Below, one piece after another: positions 12,981-24,189 of a DNA stretch of 64,000 nt. The stretch comes from Chlorocebus sabaeus. Lineage: Eukaryota > Chordata > Mammalia > Primates > Cercopithecidae. The DNA lies in NCBI RefSeq assembly GCF_047675955.1, contig NC_132909.1:40909931-40973930 (forward strand). Reading direction: 5' to 3'. The position numbers and the translations under genes are program-made. How positions within the stretch are numbered: the first letter of the stretch is position 1; the number at the start of each line of letters is the position of its first letter. The notes under the pieces are model-generated. The model made no database searches. It was not told the origin of the DNA and worked only from the letters and a program-made list of their open reading frames with translations.

Positions 12981-13256
12981 TAGGAGTGATGGCTCACACC
13001 TGTAATCCTAGCACCTTGGGAGGCCAAGGAAGAAAGATCACTTGAGGTCAGAAGTTTGAGACCAGCCTGGCCAACAAGGCTAAACCTTGTCTCTACTAAA
13101 AATACACAAATTATAGCAGAGCATGGTGGCAGATGCCTGTAATTCCATCCACTCAGGAGGTTGGGGCAGGAGAATCGCTTGAACCCAGGAGGTGAAGGTT
13201 GTCGTTTCCTGGGATTATGCCACTGCACTTTAGCCTGGGCAACAGAGTGAGACTTC
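12981..13256 (+). repeat. Old Alu directly behind the previous one
   Basis: Highly diverged, with its A tail nearly lost. A third copy of the target (GTAGACAAAAA, 13257-13267) follows, so both Alus entered the same L1 site. Confidence 0.9.
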
Positions 13257-13721
13257 GTAGACAAAAAACATGAACAAATGTTTTTCAAAATAAGACATAT
13301 ATGTAGTTAACAAGCATACGAAAAAAATACTCATCAGAAGAGAAACGCAAAGAAAAAACCACAACGAGATTCCATTTCACAACAGTCAAAATGGCTATTA
13401 CAAAGTCAAAAAATAATATGCTGGCAAGGTTTCAGAGAAAAGGGTATGTGCGGAGTGTAATTAGTTCAACCTAATTACAGGAGTGTAAATTAGTTCAACC
13501 ATTGTGAAAAGCAGTGTGGTGGTTACTCACAGAACTAAAAACAGAATTACCATTTGACCCAACAACTTCATAATTGGGTATATACCCAAAGAAATGTAAG
13601 TTATTCTGTCATAGACACATGCACATGCATGTTCATTGCAGCACTATTCACAACAGCAAAGACATGGAATCAACCTAAATGCCTACCAATGGTAAACTAG
13701 AGAAAGAAAATATGGTACGGT

Positions 13722-14030
13722 AAGGTGTGGTGGCTCATGCCTGTAGTTCCAGCACTTTGAGAGGCTGAGGCAGGTAAATTGCCTGAGCTCAGCAGTTCAA
13801 GACCAGCCTAAACAACATGGAAAAACCCCATCTCAACAAAAAATACAAGAAAAATTAGCTGGGCTTGGTGGCACACACCTGTAGTACCAGCTGCTTGGGG
13901 GCTAAGGTAGAAGAATTGCTTGAGCCCGGGAGGTTGAGGCTGCAGTAAGCCGAGATCACGCCACTATACTCCAACCTGGGTGACAGAGTGAGACCCAGTC
14001 TCCAAAAATAATGAAATAAAAGATTTAATA
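13722..14030 (+). repeat. Alu in L1 3' region
   Basis: Diverged Alu with an impure tail (about 14003-14030). Target copies AGAAAGAAAATATGGTAC (left) and AGAAACAAAATATGGTAC (right) match at 17 of 18 positions. Confidence 0.9.
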
Positions 14031-14427
14031 GAAACAAAATATGGTACATAAACATCATGGAATACTGTGTTGCCATAAAAAGCGACCAAGATTATGTTAT
14101 TTGCAGCAACATGGATGGAGCTGGAGACCATTATCCTTAGAAAACTAATGCGGAAAGAGAAAATCAAATGCATGTTCTCATTTATTAGTAAGAGCTAAAT
14201 AAGAACACATGGACACAAAGAGGGTAACAACAGACACTGAGTTCTAGTTAAGGGTGGAAGATGGAGAACAAAGAGGATCAGAAAAATAATACCTGTGTGG
14301 TGCTGTGCTTAATACCTCAGTGACAAGATATTCTGCACACCAACCCCCCAACACAATTTCACCTATATAACAAACCTGCACATGTACTCCCGAATCAAAA
14401 ATAAAAGTTAAAACAAAAGAACTCGCC

Positions 14428-14752
14428 GGCCAGGCACAGTGGCTGGTTCACGCCTATAATCCCAGCACTTGGGAGGCCAACGCAGGCTGATCACGAGGTC
14501 AGGAGTTTGAGACCATCCTGGCCAACACGGTGAAACCCCGTCTCTACTAAAAATACAAAAATTAGCCAGGCGTAGTGGCAGGCGCCTGTAGCCGCAGCTT
14601 CTCGGGAGGCTGAGGCAGGAGAATTGCTTGAAACCAGAAGGCGGAGGTTGCAGTGAGCTGAGATTGTGTCACTGCACTCTAGCCTAGGCAACAAGAGTGA
14701 AACTCTGTCTCAAAAGCAAAAGGACAAAAAACAAAAGCAAACAAACAAAAAA
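14428..14752 (+). repeat. Alu at L1 tail
   Basis: Inserted in the A-rich end of the forward L1. AAAGAACTC is duplicated on both sides. The left arm shows a small insertion ('agtggctggttcacgcc'), and the tail is a CAAA-type mix. Confidence 0.92.
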
Positions 14753-14764
14753 AACAAAGAACTC

Positions 14765-15720
14765 TATGGGTTGGGGAGAGTGCAATGCAGGTGTGGAAGG
14801 ACTGGTTTGTGCTACAAAGAGTGGCCCAGGTATGACTCTACTCTGATTAATTTCTGGGTCCATGCAGGCAGATGAGATTATGAACAGGTTGTCTAGAACC
14901 CCAGGTTGGTGGAAAAAACAGGTTACTGCTGCAGATTCAGTGTCTGGGGGTTGGGATACGCCAGGAGACTTGTAGACACTTTTGTGAGTTTTTGGCAAGA
15001 AACACTAGGATCAAAAATGCCGTGGTGAAATTCCTGAGGGTGGTACCTAATCCTAAGAGGGGTGTGGACAAGTCAATGTCTAGTGGGTATGTTTGTAAGA
15101 AGGTGGGAATCCTGTGGTGGCAGCAGTGGAAAAGGGGGGTCTGTTATCAGAACTTTTTTCCTCTAAATTTGTATCCTCTCTCACCCTGGGTGGAGACCTG
15201 AAATCATAGGGTAATAGGCAGTGTGACGGCCTGTGTAGAGAAAAGCAGAGCCTCCCATTCCCAGACACCCAGAGATCCATTCCAGACCAGGCCTCTGTGA
15301 TATCTCTCAGCTGGAACCAAATTTGTAGAGCTTAGTAAACACCAAGCCATTCTCCAACACCAACTCATTGCCTAACATTTGAATTCTGACACCACCCAGA
15401 GTCAGCACAGACCGATTCAGGGCTCAGTCTCACAACGTTGTTCTTACTGCAGATGCCAGTCACAAACCGCACGGGCCCATCTGTTTCTGAACTACTGTTC
15501 AAAAACTGGGTAATCTCATAACCTTCCTCAAGTTCAATAATATTATAGAGCTACTCACAGAACTCAGGAAAACATCAGTTACATTTATCAGTTCATCAGA
15601 AAAGATACAATCCAGGAAAAGTCAGAAAGAAATACCCTTCCCATTATGACTTAGATGGTGTTCTCTTTTCTTACCTATCACACAGCCAGACACAGACTGC
15701 ACACTATCTCCTTTTTCTCA
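14765..15720. other. Unassigned; right half resembles an old interspersed repeat
   Basis: 14765-15300 gives no match I can name. 15,300-15,660 ('aactactgttcaaaaactgg...gagctactcacagaactcagg...gatacaatccagg') has the feel of a known old LTR or DNA-transposon repeat, but I cannot assign the family. Confidence 0.4.
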
Positions 15721-15721
15721 T

Positions 15722-15726
15722 TAAAA

Positions 15727-15761
<35 letters not shown>

Positions 15762-15764
15762 ATC
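15722..15764. repeat. (AAAT)n microsatellite
   Basis: About ten uninterrupted AAAT units. Confidence 0.95.
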
Positions 15765-16427
15765 AGCTGAATTTGTTTTCAGTGGTCAACCTAAAATACT
15801 TCTTAATCAAACATTACTTAAGTTTACTTCCTTTCAACAGGCTTCTGAACTTTTAGCTACCCTCAGTCTGAGTCGACATACAACCCCATTTTATGTAGTT
15901 CCTAAGAACATGACGACTTCAGGGTAAAACATTCTCTGATCTAAGACCTCATTTTTTCACCCTCCCTTTGCCATCACCTCTCACCTCCTAATATTGTTTG
16001 CTCTTCCATTTGAAACAAGGCCCTTGTCTGCCTAAACTTTGTAATCTTTAAAGATCTTATAGTTGGTACATCCTCCTCTTGCAATACTCTTGGAATTCAA
16101 TTATTTTTCCAACATAAATCTAACTTTGTTTTACCTTACAAAGTCTAGAAACTACCTCAAAACAATAACAATTTCATCTTCAGTAAGACCCTCCCAATCC
16201 CCTTTCATCTTAACCTTAACTGCATCTGGCTGTGGGTCTCCAACTTTCCACGGCTCTGTAGCTTCTCTCAGGATAAAGGCTTCGTCCATGGCTGGGGTGA
16301 GCAGGCTGGAATATCTGCAGAGAAGACTCCCCAGAAAAAACTAAGTGATCATTTAATAACCTCCTTTTGCAGGCTCAGTATTAGCCTTAGCTTAGTTAGA
16401 ATCACTGGGTTCAGGCTTTAATTTTCT
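15765..16427. other. Unassigned intronic sequence
   Basis: No recognised family. A plus-strand open frame of 93 codons (16063-16344) has no domain. Confidence 0.45.
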
Positions 16428-16690
16428 TTCTTTTTTTTTTTTTTTTGAGATGGAGTCTTGCTTTGTCGCCCAGGCTGGAGTGCAGTGGTGCAATCTCAGC
16501 TCACTGCAATCTCCAACTCCTGAGTTCAAGCAATTCTCGCAGGTACACACCACCACACCCGGCTAATTTTTTGTATTTTTAGTAGAGACAGGGTTAGCCA
16601 GGATGGTCTCGATTTTCTGACCTCGTGATCCACCCGCCTCGGCCTCCCAAAGTGCTGGGATTATCACAGGCGTGAGCCACAGCGCCCGGC
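16428..16690 (-). repeat. Alu (Y/S type), slightly deleted
   Basis: A perfect duplication TCAGGCTTTAATTTTC flanks it. About 30 bases are missing around the middle ('caattctcgcaggtacacacc'), and there is a small insertion 'ttatcacagg'. Confidence 0.94.
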
Positions 16691-18263
16691 GTCAGGCTTT
16701 AATTTTCATGTCAGAGTTATTCACATGGTTTTTGAAAGTAAGTGTTTGAAAAATTCAGCAGAATTACTCTAACACAGTGTTCATATAAGGGAAGGAAATT
16801 TTAAGGTGCTTATATTTTATATTGCAGTAAAGATAAGCAAAAGTATCTATTCCTTTCAGACAGTAAATGTATTATTTTACTATTTCCAATAAAAATCCTG
16901 TAGTAAACAATTAGCCATATGGGAACATTTCTAGAGGGTACAAAGTTTCAGCTCATAAAATTTAGCATGAAACTCAGACAGCAATATTAACAGGATATAG
17001 AATACAGACATTCATAGTTACAAATTTACCCTGCAAAAAGAGGAACTCATCTTTTCCCGAATCTACGTAACTCAACAATTATCTACTATTTTCTTGCGGA
17101 AATGTGTGCATTTTCTGAAGCCAAAATGGAAGAGAGATTTTTCCCATTTCACCCAGCCATAAAAAACAAACCAGAGAAAATTCCTAAACTCGTTCTGGGA
17201 AAAGGGTAAATAAAAATTTTTAACAAATGGAATATACAATTAAATATTAATTTTATTCTGAAATTCACCTCTTTTTTGCCCTTGGTAAATATTTTCTTAC
17301 CTTTCTTTCAATCCCTAGTAACAAAATGCAATTTGCAGTTAAAAAACTGAGGTCACAATAAGCAAACAAATCTTTTCAAGGTACAGATGTGTCTGATTCA
17401 TGTATCAAGTCAGGCCATCCAATCACTTGAGAGATTCTCCCACTCCATTCTGCTCACTTAAGTGCCCAATAACCCCTTCTCAGGAGACTCTGAACTAAGC
17501 CCCAGTGAGCCCCAGGTGCATTTTACTTTGCAAGTTCTTACACCATCTCACTGGGATCACTACTTGTTTTTTTTTCTTTTTTTTTCTTCTGGGATATTAT
17601 TTTTGTTTTCACAGATTCTCACTACTTTTTCTTTCACTATTTTTTCATTATATTTCTTTCACTATTGTTCTGCCCCCTTAGAGAACGCAGGGGGCAGAAA
17701 TTATTTCAATGTTTTTCCCGCTCAATACCAGCAACTGATTGGCTGACCAGCAAGAAATGGAAGCTGGGTTGGGTGAAGACAATCTTAATGTCTCAAGGGT
17801 TAGCTTTTCAAAGGAAGAGTATGCCAGGAGATTCCTCTCAACCCCAGGGCATCCGCCTGCTTCCTCGAAAGGCTACACTCCATACCTCAGGTTGTCCCAC
17901 AGGAGAAAATGACCAGGAGCTGATATTCACTAGACACTCTAGCAGACATAGCCATGGGGGATATTTCAGTTAATTCCCAGACAGTACTGAAACCCAAGAC
18001 CAGGAAAAAAACTAAAGAATGTCTGAAAACACATCATTCCATAAAGTTTTCAAAGGAAAACCTTTACCCCAAAACATTCTGATAAAATCTGTGGGCCTAG
18101 GAGGAAAAACAAAAAAGCAGTGCCAGGGGATTATTTTTTGCTTTCTTCTAAAGGGAAATATTTACAAACAGAAAACAAACATTAGGAAAAGTGCCATCCA
18201 ATGCTTTGTTAAAAAATAATTAAAAATAAGGTATCAAAAATGTACACTAAAGGACAAATAGTA
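16691..18263. other. Unassigned intronic sequence upstream of exon junctions
   Basis: No repeat family recognised. It includes a T-rich stretch (17,560-17,660) and a perfect inverted repeat (17,668-17,699). Minus-strand reading shows no KRAB A-box exon. Confidence 0.45.
17668..17699. other. Perfect 10-bp inverted repeat (hairpin)
   Basis: TTCTGCCCCC at 17668-17677 pairs with GGGGGCAGAA at 17690-17699 across a 12-base loop. It could be a hairpin in the primary transcript of the zinc-finger gene or simply chance; no T-run follows on the minus strand. Confidence 0.5.
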
Positions 18264-18542
18264 GGCCAGGCACGGTGGCTCACGCCTGTAATCCTAGCAC
18301 CTTGGGAGGCTGAAGCGGGCAGATCACAAGGTCAGGAGTTCGAGACTAGCCTGGCCAACATAGTGAAATTCTGTCTCTACTAAAAATACAAAAATTAGCC
18401 AGGCATGGTGGTGAACGCCTGTAGTCCCAGCTACTCGGGAGGCTGAGGCAGGAGAATTGCTTTAACCCAGGAGGTGGAGGTCGTGGTGAGTCGAGATCAG
18501 GCCACTGCACTCCAGGTTGGGCAACAGAGCAAGATTCCGCCT

Positions 18543-18572
<30 letters not shown>
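18264..18572 (+). repeat. Alu
   Basis: Flanked by CAAATAGTA (just before 18264 and after the 29-base A tail). AluS-like. Confidence 0.94.
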
Positions 18573-18580
<8 letters not shown>

Positions 18581-18852
18581 TAGTAATGTGAATCAGAGAG
18601 GAAAAATTGACATTTGGGAAGATAAGAATGAACTGGAAATTTTATATTTTACTGCAAGCCAGCGTTAGGCTGCAGGAATTGGGGGTTTGGGAGTACACAT
18701 AATACTCTCCTTGGGATACCTGTAAAAAATGCAGGGGGGAAAAAAAATCAGTCCTCTGAGGAGTGTGAAAATAACTAAGAATAATTAAGTGGCAGGCAAT
18801 TAGAATGAGGTGGCTCTAGTCCCTGATACCTACTTTTTAAAAAATCTAATTC

Positions 18853-19156
18853 GGCCGGGCCCAGTGGCTCACACCTGTAATTCCAGCACTTTAGGAGGCC
18901 GAAGAGTGCGGATCACCTGAGGTCGGGAGTTTGAGACCACCCTGACCAAAATGGAAAAACCCCGTCTCTACTAAAAATTCAAAATTAGCCCGGCGTGGTG
19001 GCACATGCCTGTAATCCCAGCTACTCGGGAGGCTGAGGCAGGAGAATCACTTGAACCCAGGAGGCGGAGGTTGCACTGAGAGGAGATTGTGCTATTGCAC
19101 TCCAGCATGGGCAACAAGAGCAAAACTCCGTCTCAAAAAAAAAAAGAAAAAAAAAA
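18853..19156 (+). repeat. Alu
   Basis: Target duplication AAAAAATCTAA(T/A)TC on both sides. The tail is A10 G A9. Confidence 0.94.
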
Positions 19157-19170
19157 TCTAAATCGAGAGA

Positions 19171-19201
19171 GGTTTTTTTTGTTTTTTTTTGGGGGGGGGG
19201 G
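19171..19201. repeat. T-rich then G-homopolymer tract
   Basis: T8-G-T10 followed by 11 G's. This is a likely sequencing or slippage-prone site; the following 340 bases to the promoter hold nothing I recognise. Confidence 0.85.
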
Positions 19202-19539
19202 TAAATTATACTTTGGAGGAAACAAAACTCAGGCTTAACCAACTATAAACTACAAATAACCTCTGATTATATAAACGGGAAATTTCCATCTTGATTGTAC
19301 AAATTGAGAAACTAAGTAACTGTACATAGCCTATTACTGAATTTGGTTTTCTTCATTATACACCTTAAAAAACTCTTTCAGTCAAATCCCTTCCATAGAC
19401 CATAAACTACAAACTATAGCTGGGTGCTCTACCATTTTTGAATCACTCTTTGATTAAACTGATTACTTTAGTGGTGACTGCCATAAATTTTTAATAGAAG
19501 AAAAGAGGGACTGGAAACTTCACTGGACTGAAACTCTTC

Positions 19540-20160
19540 CCATTCATGAACCCGCACCCGGAGTCAGGATTCTCCCCTGACGTCCCTCCCGTGGTCCCTG
19601 CACAATCTGCGAGAGACGCGGCCTTGCGGGTGCAGAGCGGCCCAGAGAGGGCTCCAGGCCAGGGCACAGTCACAGCGCCTGGAGGAGACAGGTTGCCCGG
19701 GGTCCCGCAGTCAGCGCAGCCGCCATCTTATGGCTGAAGGGGACTGAGGCCGAGCTGGGCAAGAAGAAATCCAGGCGCAGATTGTGGAGCTGACTGCGGG
19801 GACGCCTGAGTCCCGCCACAGCCACTTCCCACCGGTTCCAATCAGCCCCTTCCCCTTCTTGGGATGTCGGACCGGCACTCTCACCATTTCTAGGCTTCCA
19901 GGGGCACCTGGCATCTTAGCTGTGGATCTCCAAACTCCGCAGGTTCCAGGGCCCCAGAGTATGAGGTCACAGAGCAGTGAAGACGAGACCTGAAACTGGC
20001 GCTGCAAAGAGAAATAACGGCCCCGCCATCTCTCGGATGCCGCCTTTTCCGCTCCAGCTGCGTCCCTGATTGGAAGGTTCCTAGACCAGCGTTCCTGATT
20101 GGATAATTCTTGAATCCCCGCCTCCTCAGACCCTGAGTGACAGAAGATGTGATCAGAAGC
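19540..20160 (-). promoter_or_regulatory. CpG-rich promoter of a KRAB zinc-finger gene
   Basis: GC- and CpG-rich compared with the surrounding AT-rich DNA. Read on the minus strand it has two inverted CCAAT boxes (GATTGG on plus at 20068-20073 and 20097-20102), no TATA box, and a GATGGCGGGG motif around 20021-20030 at the probable start site. This is followed by the exon 1 leader with the TTCACTGCTCTGTGACCTC-type sequence typical of chromosome-19 KRAB-ZNF genes. A strong YY1-type site (GCCGCCATCTTA, plus, 19719-19730) lies just inside intron 1. I did not map the start site; it is inferred from family similarity. Confidence 0.8.
19885..19914 (-). CDS. KRAB zinc-finger gene, coding part of exon 1
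   Basis: Minus-strand ATG at 19914 gives ten codons, MPGAPGSLEM, then a splice donor GTGAGA starting at 19884. ZNF91-group proteins on primate chromosome 19 begin MPG(T/A)PGSLEM with the KRAB A box in exon 2, so exon phase and donor agree exactly. The full protein would be a nuclear KRAB repressor with a C-terminal C2H2 zinc-finger array that recruits TRIM28 to retroelements or other targets. Neither the KRAB exons nor any finger exon (HTGEKPY linkers) was found in the 19.9 kb downstream, so they lie outside the window or the copy is an orphan first exon. The 5' leader probably extends to about 20,030. I cannot tell which ZNF this is. Confidence 0.75.
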
Positions 20161-20182
20161 TGGACTGAATGAAGACCGATGG

Positions 20183-20474
20183 TCTGCGCGTTGACTCACG
20201 CCTGTAATCCCAGCACTTTGGGAGGGAAGCCCAGGCGGGTGGCTCACCAGAGGTTAGGAGTTGGAGACCAGGCTGGACAACATGGCAAAACCCCGTCTCT
20301 ACTAAAAATAAAAATTAGCGGGGCGTGGTGGCGGGCGCCTGTAATCCCAGCTACTCCGGAGGCTAAGGCACGAGAATCGCTTGAACTCGGGAGGCGGAGG
20401 TTGCAATGAGCCGAGATCACCCATTCTGGGTGAGACAGAGAGAGAGTCGGTCCCCCCGCCAAAAAAAAAGAAAG
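20183..20474 (+). repeat. Alu just upstream of the ZNF promoter
   Basis: Altered 5' head ('ctgcgcgttgactcacgcc') and shortened 3' part ('gatcacccattctgggtgag'). Its inner edge lies about 80 bases from the distal CCAAT box. Confidence 0.92.
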
Positions 20475-20810
20475 AAAAGAGTGACAGTCTAGGCTGCAGC
20501 AGCCTTTTCAGGCAGGGCTTCCTCCCTGAGCTAAGTAAGCCAGGCCAACCCCAGAGGGTATTTGCATTTAACCTTTTGTATAAGGTCATATTCTTTTATA
20601 AATGATACATTATATGGTTATTCACAAATGAAAAGAATATAATAACAATTAACTAAAATTTTCTGATTTTATGTCCTTCCTGACTTCTGGTTTTTTCCAT
20701 CAGATTTCCGAAGGTTTTAAAAAGAAGACAATCCTCTGAAATAAAATGTGAGCTACATGTGAATTTTAAATTTTCTAGTAGCCAAACTTTAAAAAGAAAA
20801 AACAAACAGG
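20475..20810. other. Unassigned AT-rich spacer
   Basis: No family recognised. Confidence 0.5.
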
Positions 20811-21112
20811 CCGGGCGCGGTGTCTCAAGCCTGTAATCCCAGCACTTTGGGAGGCCGTGACGGGCGGATCACGAGGTCATTCGAGACCATCCTGGCTAAC
20901 ACGGTGAAACCCCGTCTCTACTAAAAAATACAAAAAAACTAGCCGGGCGAGGTGGCGGGGCCTGTAGTCCCAGCTACTCGGGAGGCTGAAGCAGGAGAAT
21001 GGTGTAAACCCGGGAGGCGGAGCTTGCAGTGAGCTGAGATCCGGCCACTGCACTCCAGCCTGGCCGACAGAGCGAGACTCCGTCTCAAAAAATAAAATAA
21101 AAATAAAAATAA
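20811..21112 (+). repeat. AluY, Old World monkey type
   Basis: Near-consensus, with CTCAAGCCTG and GATCCGGCCACTG diagnostics and an AAAAT-repeat tail. About eight bases ('caggagatc' region) are lost after 'gaggtca'. Confidence 0.95.
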
Positions 21113-21664
21113 ATTTTTGTACAAATACTTTTTAGAATATAATTAAATTCCTTTAATAGCATTTAAGTGACACCTCCTTACATTTCTTAGTGGTTTCTTC
21201 AGGGATAACTATATGCATCTATAACAGATCACGATCTACCTAGAGTTTATACTGTACTATTTTAATAAATGTAAAATATGAAAAACTTGCTGTTGAAGAG
21301 TTTTAATTACTTCTATTCTTTGTGCTATTCATACATTTTACATCTACACATATCTCACGATACTGTGTTATAATTTTTCCTTAAATAGTCATAAGTGTTG
21401 TAAAGAAATTGAGAGGAAATAGTGTTTATAAATATTTGGAGGTAGATATTTTGGCGCTATTACTTTGGGTTATTTATAAATATTTGGGACAGATACTTTG
21501 GGGCTAACAGAAACACCGTTTCTCTTTTAAATTTTACCCACAATGTTTGCATTTTTAAGTACGTCTTGTCTACAGTAATTACTACTGTGGTGTCTTAGTG
21601 GTGATTTTCTATTTTGCATTATCTTCTACATTGATTAGTACTTGGAATTTTGTAAAGAAAAATG
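21113..21664. other. AT-rich unassigned sequence
   Basis: Contains a short internal near-repeat ('tttataaatatttgg' twice, around 21,425 and 21,470). No gene. Confidence 0.5.
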
Positions 21665-21743
21665 TTTTCTCTTTTTTTCTACTTCTTTCTCTTCCTTTCT
21701 TCCTTTCTTCCTTCCTTCCTTCCTTCCCTCCCTCCCTCCTTCC

Positions 21744-21775
<32 letters not shown>

Positions 21776-21795
21776 CTTCTTTCTTTTCTTTCTTT
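21665..21795. repeat. Pyrimidine microsatellite (TTTC/TTCC/CCTC/CT)n
   Basis: About 130 bases of almost pure C/T grading through TTCC, CCTC and CT blocks. It is the expanded tail of the adjoining reverse Alu. Confidence 0.92.
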
Positions 21796-22074
21796 GATGG
21801 AATTTCCCTCTTGTTGCCGAAGCTGGAGTGCAATGGCGTGATCACAGCTCACTGCAACCTCCACCTCCCAGGTTCAAATGATTCTCCTGCCTCAGCCTCC
21901 CAAGTAGCTGGGATTGCAGGCATGCACCACCACGCCCGGCTAATTTTGTATTTTTGGTAGAGACGGGTTTCTTCATGTTGGTCAGGCTGGTCTCGAACTC
22001 CCAACCTCAGGTGATCTGCCTGCCTTGACCTCCCAAAGTGCTGCGATTACAGGCGTGAGCCTCGGCGCCCAGCC
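21796..22074 (-). repeat. Alu
   Basis: Reverse Alu whose A tail became the neighbouring pyrimidine microsatellite. Confidence 0.92.
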
Positions 22075-23076
22075 TTCTTTTTTTCTTATTTGTATTTTTC
22101 TCTATGGATTAATGGATTTTTTTTTCTAGGTTTTAATCCAATGCCAATAATATTTATTGTGTTTTTCGCATTTTTCCAGCTTGGGCTCCTGGGAAGTCTT
22201 TCAGGTTGATTTTCTCTGACATGACTGCTTCTGTTGTTCATAAAGCACTTTTAAACTTTTTCGATTAGCAATACACTACCTTAACTTGGATTTTCCACTC
22301 CAGGGCTAGAATTATCTCTTATTACAAGTAGTCTTGCTTTTTTTTTTGTTGAGGAGTAGTACTTACAAACCATGATATGAGAGCTAGATGTGCCCATTAT
22401 TACTGGGGTGTCACTGCTTCTACAACTTCATAGCAAACAGAGTTTGGAAAGGTGCATATTAATATTGACTCCTGTATAACACATCTCTCTCTCTCTCTCT
22501 CTCTCAATAGATATGTTATGATACATGCATTTATCAAGATATTCTCAACTACAGTCTAGAATTCTCTTTTTTTTAACTTCAGGGAGAAGCAGGCACTAGT
22601 TATATTATATATATATAACAACATAGAGTGTTTTTAAAAATTGCTAATCTATACAGTTATAGACAAGCAATACCAACCAGAACACAATGTTTGTGTTCAG
22701 TTCTTGAGTCTTGCAGTATTTAATCAAAATACTGTTATTCAAAGTGATTTACACCAAGTCCTTTCATTCCGACCTTCTTCAATAGGGTTAGGTGATACAT
22801 TTCTAGTAAGGGTAAACTCTTTTTACTTCCTGCATTTTATCTGAATTTTCCCCAAATCCTTGTTGCTTATAATTTGCAGAGAGGAACATTCCTTCTTTGT
22901 GCTGTGTAGTTCTATAGGTTTTGAAAGCTGTTTAGAGTCGCATAGCTGTCTTCACAGTACCACACAGAACTGTTTTGTTGCCCTCAAAATTATCTGATAC
23001 TTCCTATTTGTAGTTAACTCTACACTCATCTATTCTTTGGCAATCAGTGATTATTTTCTTTTTATTCTTCTTTTGT
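22075..23076. other. AT-rich unassigned sequence
   Basis: Short (CT)n at 22484-22506 and a TA tract near 22,600. No gene and no named repeat. Confidence 0.5.
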
Positions 23077-23190
23077 AGGGAGGTCTTTCTATGTTGCCCA
23101 GCCTGTTCTCAAAATCCTGGACTCAAACAATCCTCTCACCTCAGCCTCCCAAAGTGCTGAGATTATACACTTGAGCCATCAAGCCTGGCC
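23077..23190 (-). repeat. Alu monomer-like fragment (FLAM/old Alu)
   Basis: A single arm only, reverse, from 'agggaggtctttctatgttgcccag' to 'caagcctggcc'. Confidence 0.8.
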
Positions 23191-23279
23191 TGATTATTAT
23201 CAATCCCCATAATTTTATTTTTCTACAATGCCATATACTTGGGTTATATAATTTGTAGTCTTTTAGATCTTGCTTTCTT

Positions 23280-23710
23280 CAATTAAAGAAATGCATTTGT
23301 GACTCATATATACTGCTATACTGTGATTTTTTTTTTTTATTGACAACTAGGATTCTATTGTATGGATGCACTGGTTTGTGTATTCATTCACCTGTTGAGA
23401 AGCATCTTGTTTACATCCAGCTTTTTGCAACTACAAATAAAGTGATCAATAGACATCCACAAAAAGTTTCATTTCAGCATTGGTTTTCAGTTTGCTTTAG
23501 TAAGACCTAGCAATGGGATGGCTTGATAACATAGTAAGTGTATGCTCAACTTTATAATAAACCACTAAACTATTTTCCAAAGTTACTGTAACATTTCATA
23601 TTTTTAGTTCTAGTTAATCCAAATTTTCATTGACAGTCTTTGAAATTTTTCTTTTCATGATTGCCATTTTCATAATTGTGTGCTATCTCATTGTTATTCA
23701 TGCTTTATTT
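23280..23710 (-). repeat. Old L1 (L1M-type) 3' end fragment
   Basis: Reverse-strand matches to the old-L1 3' UTR pattern: 'attctattgtatggatgcactggtttgtgtattcattcacctgttga', then 'ctacaaataaagtg' and 'atggtaagtgtatg'-like text. High divergence. Confidence 0.7.
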
Positions 23711-23877
23711 TTTTTCATTTCTGTTGGGAAACCCGAATTGTATAATCAATGCAGAAAGAAATGTATAAAATGCTTAGGGATTAGCCTTGGATTCTGGAAA
23801 CTGACTTCCAGAAATCTGCTATGCAATTACAGCTTTACAAACATTAAACAAAAATTATAGTTTATTCTTTGTGTCCT

Positions 23878-23940
23878 TTCTTCGTTCCTTCTTTCCTTCC
23901 TTCCTTCCTTCCTTTTCTTTCTTTCCTTCTTTCTTTCTTT
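23878..23940. repeat. (TTCC/TTTC)n microsatellite
   Basis: Pyrimidine tract forming the tail of the following reverse Alu. Confidence 0.9.
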
Positions 23941-24180
23941 GTTTTTTCTGAGATGAGGTCTTGCTCTGCCGCCAAGGCTGGTGTGCTATGGCGCGATCTC
24001 CGCTCACGGCAACATCTGCATTTTGAGTTCAAGCGATTCTCATACCTGAACCTACTGCGAACCTGGTATTACAGGCAAATGCCACCATGCCGAGCTAATT
24101 TTTCTATTTTTAGCAGAAACAGGGTTTTGTCATGTTGGACAGGCTAACGTAACCTCAAGTTATCCACCCGCCTTGGCCTT
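23941..24180 (-). repeat. Old Alu, 5' end missing
   Basis: Reverse, very diverged ('tgctctgccgccaaggctggtgtgc'). It stops at 'cgccttggcctt', without the last part of the left arm. Confidence 0.85.
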
Positions 24181-24189
24181 CTTTTCCTT

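Larger units (their letters stand above)
9571..14425 (+). mobile_element. 5'-truncated forward L1 (older primate L1), with five Alus at or in it
   Basis: L1 homology starts in the ORF2 endonuclease region near 9,570-9,600 and runs through RT, C-terminal region and 3' UTR to an A-rich end at about 14,400-14,425 (motif 'cctgcacatgtactcccga' just before the tail). Alus interrupt it at 11509, 12665, 12981 and 13722, and another lies at its 3' end at 14428. Many stops and frameshifts and roughly 15-20% apparent divergence from young L1 point to an L1PB/L1MA-age insertion. I could not define a target duplication. Ordinary intronic L1; no function expected. Confidence 0.85.

Noticed and set aside
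1..19884. Possible KRAB A/B or C2H2 exons of the zinc-finger gene
   Set aside because: I scanned the minus strand for the FRDVA.EFS..EW pattern and for HTGEKPY linkers and saw neither.
21598..21960. 120-codon frame with S/F/P repeats
   Set aside because: Pyrimidine microsatellite joined to reverse Alu; no gene.
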